In this document: positions 58,980-64,000 of the stretch, in pieces
How the letters are laid out: each line of letters opens with the position of its first letter
Position numbering within the stretch: the first letter of the stretch is position 1
Origin: Hawksworthiomyces lignivorus
Lineage: Eukaryota > Ascomycota > Sordariomycetes > Ophiostomatales > Ophiostomataceae
Reading direction: 5' to 3'
NCBI GenBank assembly: GCA_002917075.1
Contig: NTMA01000001.1
Span: 558,001-622,000, forward strand
DNA length: 64,000 nucleotides
The notes under the pieces: model-generated
Told to the model about the DNA's origin: nothing
The model's database searches: none
The model's input: only the letters and a program-made list of their open reading frames with translations
Program-made: the position numbers and the translations under genes

Positions 58980-60779
58980 ATGCCACAAGATATCAACGAT
59001 GAAGCTGTCCATGAGCAGCAGAGAGTGCGACGCTCTTTCCGTTCGTTCATATGGGACACCGACACACATCTGAAGAGCCCCGAAGAGCGGAAGCTTCTCT
59101 TCAAGCTTGATTGGGCGATACTCACCGTGGGCTGCCTCGGCTTCTTTATGAAATACCTAGACCAGGGCAACCTGGCCAATGCATACGTCTCGGGTATGCA
59201 AGAAGATCTCAAGATGTACGGCAACCAGTACACATACGCAGGTTCTCTGTACACAGCGGCGTATGCCGTCATGCAGATTCCGAGTACCCTCATTATCCAG
59301 CGCGTCCGCCCTAGCTACTGGTTGACCTTCATGGAGGTGGGCTGGGGTGTATGGACATTCGCCCAAGCCGGCATGCAAAATTATCGCCAGCTCTATGGCT
59401 TCCGCTTTTTGGTCGGCCTCTTCGAAAGCTCATTCTTCCCTGCAATGCTGTACATCTTAGGAAGCTGGTACACTCCGACAGAACTGGCGAAGCGAGTTGC
59501 GCTCTTTCACATGACAGCTCCTTTGGGAACTGCCTTTGGAGGATATATGCAGGCGGCCGTCTACAAAAACTTGAATGGTGTCCATGGGCTAGCTGGATGG
59601 AGATGGCTGTACATCGTTTGTGGCGTACGTACATGAAAAGCTTAATTATGTAGTATTTTGCTAATTAAACTCCTAGTGCATGACTGTCCCAGTTGGACTG
59701 GCAACATTTTTATTCCTGCCCGATACGCCGGACCGCACTCATTCCTGGTTTCTCACCAAGGAGGAACGTCAGCTGGCTATTGAGCGAGTCCGCCGAGTGG
59801 GTAAAGCACCACCTGCGAAGATTAATCTTGACACATTTAAGAGAATCTTTTCATCTTGGCAGTGGTACTTGTTCACCCTTGGATACGTCGTATGTCGCCC
59901 CGTCCCCCATGATAATGATTGTCACTGGCTTACGTTAAACTCAGCTATACGGAGAGTCATGCGGTGGAAACGGGTATTTTGGCATTTGGCTCAAAGCTGA
60001 AAATTTCTCCGTAGAGGACCGAAACCTGATTCCCACAGGAACATCTCTCATTTCTGGAGGCTGTGTGGTTCTTTGGGGCTTCCTGTCAGACTACACTGGC
60101 AGCCGATTTACTTGGGTGTTGGTCCCCTTGGTACGTGGTGTACACTGATTTCGTCTCAAGATGCTGTGTTAACAATATTCCTCATTCCAGATCCTTACTC
60201 TCTTACCCAACGGGATTCTGGCATTTTGGTCTACCAACACGAAGCTGCTGGAATTCGCTTTTTTGACCGTCAACATTCAGCTTATGACGGCAGTCTAGTA
60301 TGTACTGAATACAATTTTACTAAAAAAAAACTTACGGGAAGGATTTGCTGACATTTTCACGAAAGTTATACTTGGGCCAATGAGGTGTGCGCTGGAGATA
60401 ACGAGAAGCGTGCAGTGGTCGTGAGCAGCATGAACGGCTTCCAATATGCAGTGGCGGCTTGGCTTCCGATTATCATATTTCCACAGACAATGGCACCCAC
60501 ATTCCGTATGTAACATTTTTCTGATGCCTTGTGGATACTTGGGCGATAACCTCCTTAGACGTGGCACGAAAGATTGAAAGCTAACCAACGCTGTGCCTAG
60601 GGTATGGTTTCCCGACGACGTTTGGGCTTGTGATTGCGTCGATCTTCGCTGTACTTGCCATTCAAGCGATGATTCTAAGAGACCAGAAAAGAGAGCGCCG
60701 TGCTTCAAGAGATTCAGAAGACGGAGCTGTCTCTGAGATTGTCATCTCGACGTCTTTAGACAAGAAGAACGAGGCTTAG
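58980..60779 (+). CDS. MFS transporter, ACS (pantothenate/vitamin, Fen2-like) family
   Basis: Plasma-membrane H+ symporter for organic anions or vitamins. Six exons: 58980-59624, 59677-59889, 59945-60130, 60191-60297, 60366-60505, 60601-60779; 1470 nt, 489 residues, phases close. Seen: RRSFRSFIWDTDTHLKSPEERKLL, LDWAILTVGCLGFFMKYLDQGNLANAYVSGM (the typical TMS1 region), YTAAYAVMQIPSTLIIQRVRPSYW, FRFLVGLFESSFFPAMLYILGSWYTPTELAKR (ACS loop), FLPDTPDRTHSWFLTKEERQLAIERVR, YGESCGGNGYFGIWLKAE, and ANEVCAGDNEKRAVVVSSMN. The tail RDQKRERR is cytosolic. The ATG at 58980 was taken because upstream in-frame codons offer no other ATG. It lies head to tail with the DmpA-type peptidase 650 bp downstream. 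Confidence 0.92.
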
Positions 60780-61429
60780 CCCAGCAAAAATCAACCTGGC
60801 GGGCTGCGAGAAAGCGTTTACACTGACAAATCGCATCACAAATTTCAAGGGTACCAGTCACAACTGTTCCGTCTCAGAAGCAAAGGAATCCTTCGAAACT
60901 GCACACTGCGTGACCTACTGTGAAGTGAAGAACAGGCGTCCATTTATGTCCGGCCGCAACACGCCAGAGGAATAGATATATTACAAAATTTTAATCTCAT
61001 GAATATCTATTTCTGCAGCCCCAGCAATGTGAAGGATTGCAATCTTGTATTATGAGTAAACGTGTCTATTGCACGTTGTGAATAGGTACCGGCGATGGTT
61101 TTTTGGTTCTGGGTGGCACATCCCGCTATTTGGAGGCTTTGACTGTCATTTTGGTTACATCCGCTGTAACATACGTTCCAATCTGAGTCACTGCCGGAGC
61201 GGGGGAATTAAGCTATGTAACATGCTTTGGCAGGTCTGACAACACTGTTCCAGCCACACCGTAATTCTAGACTTGTTAGCAAAGTGTGTTTAAGAGACCA
61301 TATCAGATAAAAGGCTGTTGTTAGGACGATCTTACAGTATGTTGTAGAGCATTTTAGGCGGCAAACAGGAGTTGAGCTCTTGCTTGTCTAATTTTAGATA
61401 TCCCATAACAAATTATTGCAAAACTAGCC
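60780..61429. other. Intergenic
   Basis: About 650 bp between two co-oriented genes. No gene, repeat or regulatory element recognised with confidence. Confidence 0.5.
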
Positions 61430-62599
61430 ATGGCTGGAGCACGCGGCCGTATCCGGGACATTGTCCCTGACATTCGGATCGGCTCCTGGAAGCCTGGGCC
61501 CAAGAATAGCATCACTGATGTCGAGGGCGTGCTGGCTCACACACAGGAGATTCACGAGCGGGAGGGCCGCACCAACACGGGTGTGACTGTCATCCTCCCG
61601 CGTCAGCATTGGTTCACCCACGCATGCTACGCTGGCATCTTCAATTTCAACGGGTCAGGCGAGATGACGGGATCGCACTGGATCAACGAGACGGGTCTGC
61701 TGTCATCGCCCATCGTGATCACCAATTCGTTTGCCGTCGGCGGCGCGTACCAGGGCATCTACAAGTACGCCATCGAGCAGTACGCCGATCCCGTGCTGGG
61801 CGTGGACTGGTTTCTGCTGCCCGTTGTCGCCGAGACGTTTGATGGCCATCTGAACGATCTCAGCCACTTCGCCGTGACTCCCGACCACATCGTGCACGGC
61901 ATCAAGAGTGCGTCGCCGGCGGCTGTCGCGGAGGGGAACCGGGGCGGCGGCACAGGCATGATCTGCCAAGGGTTCAAAGGCGGCACGGGGTCTAGCAGCC
62001 GCATCGTGCCGGGTTTGAGTGCTGTAGGAGCCGACGGCAAAGCCAAGGAAACGAGCTATACCGTAGCCGCCCTCGTACAGGCCAACTACGGGCGCATGTA
62101 CCATCTGCGCATCGCGGGCGTGCCTGTCGGTCAGATTCTTTTTGATGAGCGCCAGGCAGCCGCGCTAGGCCCGTCAGACGCAGACGAGTCGAAAGACACC
62201 AAGGATGGCAGTATCATCGTCATTCTCGCGACTGACGCGCCGCTGCACCCGCTGCAGTGCCAGAGGCTAGCCAAGAGAGCCACCGTCGGCCTCTCTCGGG
62301 TCGGCGGCTACGGTCATAATCCTTCCGGCGACCTCTTCCTAGCCTTCAGTACTGCAAACGAAGTGGTTGTGAGGGCAGCTGAAAAAAGAGAGGCCGATCC
62401 GTTCAAGGCGGCTGCCATCAGTGTGGAGGCGATAGATGACCACGGCATCAACGCGCTTTTCGAGGCGGCGGCGGACGCTACGGAGGAGGCCATCTACAAT
62501 GCGCTCTGCATGGCCGAGACGCTGACGGGGTTCAAGGGCCACACAATCGAGGCGCTGCCGCTGGAAAGGGTAAAAGAGATTATGGCAAAGTATACTTAA
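61430..62599 (+). CDS. DmpA-type aminopeptidase (P1/S58 family)
   Basis: Ntn-hydrolase-like, self-cleaving aminopeptidase acting on L-amino acyl, D-amino acyl ester or beta-peptide substrates. Single exon, 389 residues (bacterial DmpA is about 375). Seen: ITDVEGVLAHTQEI, RTNTGVTVILPR, GAYQGIYKYA, EGNRGGGTGMICQGFKGGTG, and the autocleavage site Gly260-Ser261 in KDGSIIVILATDAPL, Ser261 becoming the N-terminal nucleophile of the beta subunit. The C-terminal part has the RVGGYGHNPSGDLFLAFST motif and AEEAIYNAL-like helix ATEEAIYNAL. All key residues are present, so it should be active. No targeting signal seen. The lack of introns and prokaryote-like family make horizontal acquisition possible, but fungi carry this family widely. 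Confidence 0.93.
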   Translation: MAGARGRIRDIVPDIRIGSWKPGPKNSITDVEGVLAHTQEIHEREGRTNTGVTVILPRQHWFTHACYAGIFNFNGSGEMTGSHWINETGLLSSPIVITNSFAVGGAYQGIYKYAIEQYADPVLGVDWFLLPVVAETFDGHLNDLSHFAVTPDHIVHGIKSASPAAVAEGNRGGGTGMICQGFKGGTGSSSRIVPGLSAVGADGKAKETSYTVAALVQANYGRMYHLRIAGVPVGQILFDERQAAALGPSDADESKDTKDGSIIVILATDAPLHPLQCQRLAKRATVGLSRVGGYGHNPSGDLFLAFSTANEVVVRAAEKREADPFKAAAISVEAIDDHGINALFEAAADATEEAIYNALCMAETLTGFKGHTIEALPLERVKEIMAKYT

Positions 62600-62823
62600 A
62601 CATCTCATATTTAGCTCTGTGAACGATATAAATCTCCAATTACAAGATTTGTGCTAGTTTTACTTCTATTCTACAGTATGTGCGAGACCTCTACTGTGTC
62701 TCTTCCGACTATTCTGTCTCCTCTTTTTTTGCCATTGGCAGTGCACCATTGCGCCCTCGCTGAAGAACATTTCACATAGGGAAGAAACAAACTGAAATCA
62801 AATACCCACCAATCACAACCTAT

Positions 62824-64000
62824 TTACTCTTCTAGGACAGCCAGGATCTCTTTGGCCGCCTTCTCTCTGCCCGCCCCTTCAGGGTGCCGGCTTGCCAGCT
62901 CGGTCGCCTTTGCAAGAATTTTTTCAGATTCTGGACCAAAGAGAACCTCGTTGAGAGCTGCTGCCAACTCTTTCTCTTCCCAGCGCGGCTTGCCACGCTT
63001 GTTTGCCCAGCGGCCGATGCCAAGAATCTCGACGCGGTTTGCAAAGTCATAACAGTCGGACCACGGGGGAAGAAGGACCTGTGGGATGCCGGCGCTGTAA
63101 TATGATCGTGCGTCAGTAGAATCTATTTTCAGTAGATAGTCGTAGGTACGAAGCATGGAACTTACCACAATGCTTCGTAAAACGAACTTGCTCCGCCATG
63201 GTTGACCGAGCACACAATGTGCCCTGACTCGAGCACCGATTTGGGCTCTGCCACCACCCAGTCAGTGACGCGCACCCGGCCGGCAGCCAGCTCGCTCTGC
63301 AGCTCATCGATCACGGCCTTCCACGGGCCTTCGTAAACGTCCCGCTCGATCTTTGCCGCACCCTCGCCCCCGGCGGGCTTGCGACCGAGCTTCCACAGGA
63401 TCTGGAGCGGCTTCTTCTGTCCCTGGCTGCCGGCAGCGCCTGCGTGGCCCAGCACCGCCTTGAAGGCGCGCGCCATCGCGATGGCCTCTGCCGGGGTCGC
63501 CTTGAGGTGCGTGCCCAGGTTGACGTAGACGGTGGGTCCACGCGCCAGCCAGTCTGCCAGCACCGGGTCGACGGTGCGGATGGGCGGCGCCGCGCGCACG
63601 ATGGGCCCGCACGGCGTGACGTGGGTCGGCAGGACGGCAAAGGGGTAGTCGATGTCCGGGCTGATGGCGACGAGGATGCGCAGTCCCGGAGGGGCGGCCT
63701 TGAGCACACCGAGCTCCATGGCGGTCATGACGGCGACGGACGAGTCGCTGATCTCGTCGCGCAGGCGCTGCGCAGCCTTTTTGATGCCCGTGTCTGTCAG
63801 AACCGCGTAGCCAGCAACGAGGTTGAGGAGAATGTTGCGCGGGATCATGGTCCACGGTACGGGGAACGGTAGCGCCGAACAGGTGCTAGATATTGATGTC
63901 AGCTTGGGTGGAGCCGAGAAGCCTCTTCGTATCTCAACTGCATCCATTCGTCAGGGGCAACTGTGTCTTTTTGACGTAGAACTTACAGTGGGTACTTCCA
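62824..64000 (-). CDS. UDP-glycosyltransferase (GT1), 3' part only
   Basis: Transfers a sugar from a nucleotide sugar to a small lipophilic acceptor. The gene runs off the right edge; visible exons are 64000-63987 (partial), 63885-63166 and 63094-62824, joined through donors GTAAGT (63986) and GTAAGT (63165). Seen: RGPTVYVNLGTHLKATPAEA (start of the nucleotide-binding C-terminal domain), LQILWKLGRKP, RVTDWVVAEPKSVLESGHIVCSVNHGGASSFYEAL-like region (V-W/AEP...VNHGG, equivalent to the UGT signature), AGIPQVLLPPWSDCYDFANRVEILGIG, and a C-terminal helical end KAAKEILAVLEE. The N-terminal acceptor-binding half lies outside the window, so acceptor type and integrity are unknown. Confidence 0.85.

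Overview
The window is nuclear DNA of a filamentous ascomycete (Pezizomycotina; probably a Sordariomycete, which is inference). The evidence is short introns of about 50-260 nt with GTAAGT/GTACGT-type donors and CTNAC-like branch points, fungal-only families (septin Cdc11/AspA, Zn2Cys6 regulators, xi-class GST, fungal MFS families) and GC-rich third positions in the conserved genes. Exon chains below were assembled by hand; for each intact multi-exon gene the phases close from start to stop codon.

Left part (1 to about 21 kb): a housekeeping block on both strands. In order it holds a Cdc11/AspA septin (-), an Atg18-family PROPPIN of Hsv2/WIPI3 type (+), the RES-complex splicing factor Ist3/Snu17 (-), a thioredoxin-domain protein of the SPATA20/YyaL family (+), dynein light intermediate chain (-), an Ecm4-type glutathionyl-hydroquinone reductase (-), an AKR7-type aldo-keto reductase (+) and an alpha/beta-hydrolase-fold protein that appears to have lost its nucleophile (-).

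Middle part (22-30 kb): a CYP53-type cytochrome P450 (-), a complete Zn2Cys6 transcription factor (-) and a DHA1 drug:H+ antiporter (+). This looks like a compact detoxification or catabolic trio.

Right part (30-64 kb): lower GC, accessory in character. It mixes intact catabolic genes (SDR; GH105, GH38 and GH115 glycosidases without visible secretion signals; two ACS-family MFS transporters; a DmpA-type aminopeptidase; part of a UDP-glycosyltransferase) with at least four clearly disabled genes: a Gfo/Idh/MocA dehydrogenase, a PQ-loop membrane protein, a second SDR and a Fungal_trans_2 regulator. There are also relics of a bZIP exon and an F-box. The PQ-loop relic has seven in-frame stops and no indel across 209 codons, the pattern expected of repeat-induced point mutation (RIP). 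Between the relics lie AT-rich stretches, perfect hairpins and a degenerate 50-bp tandem repeat.

Best reading: a stable core block joined to an accessory glycan and small-molecule catabolism region in partial decay. The most notable items are the RIP-like PQ-loop relic, the decay island as a whole, the intracellular-looking GH105/GH38/GH115 set, the P450-regulator-transporter trio and the nucleophile-less hydrolase.
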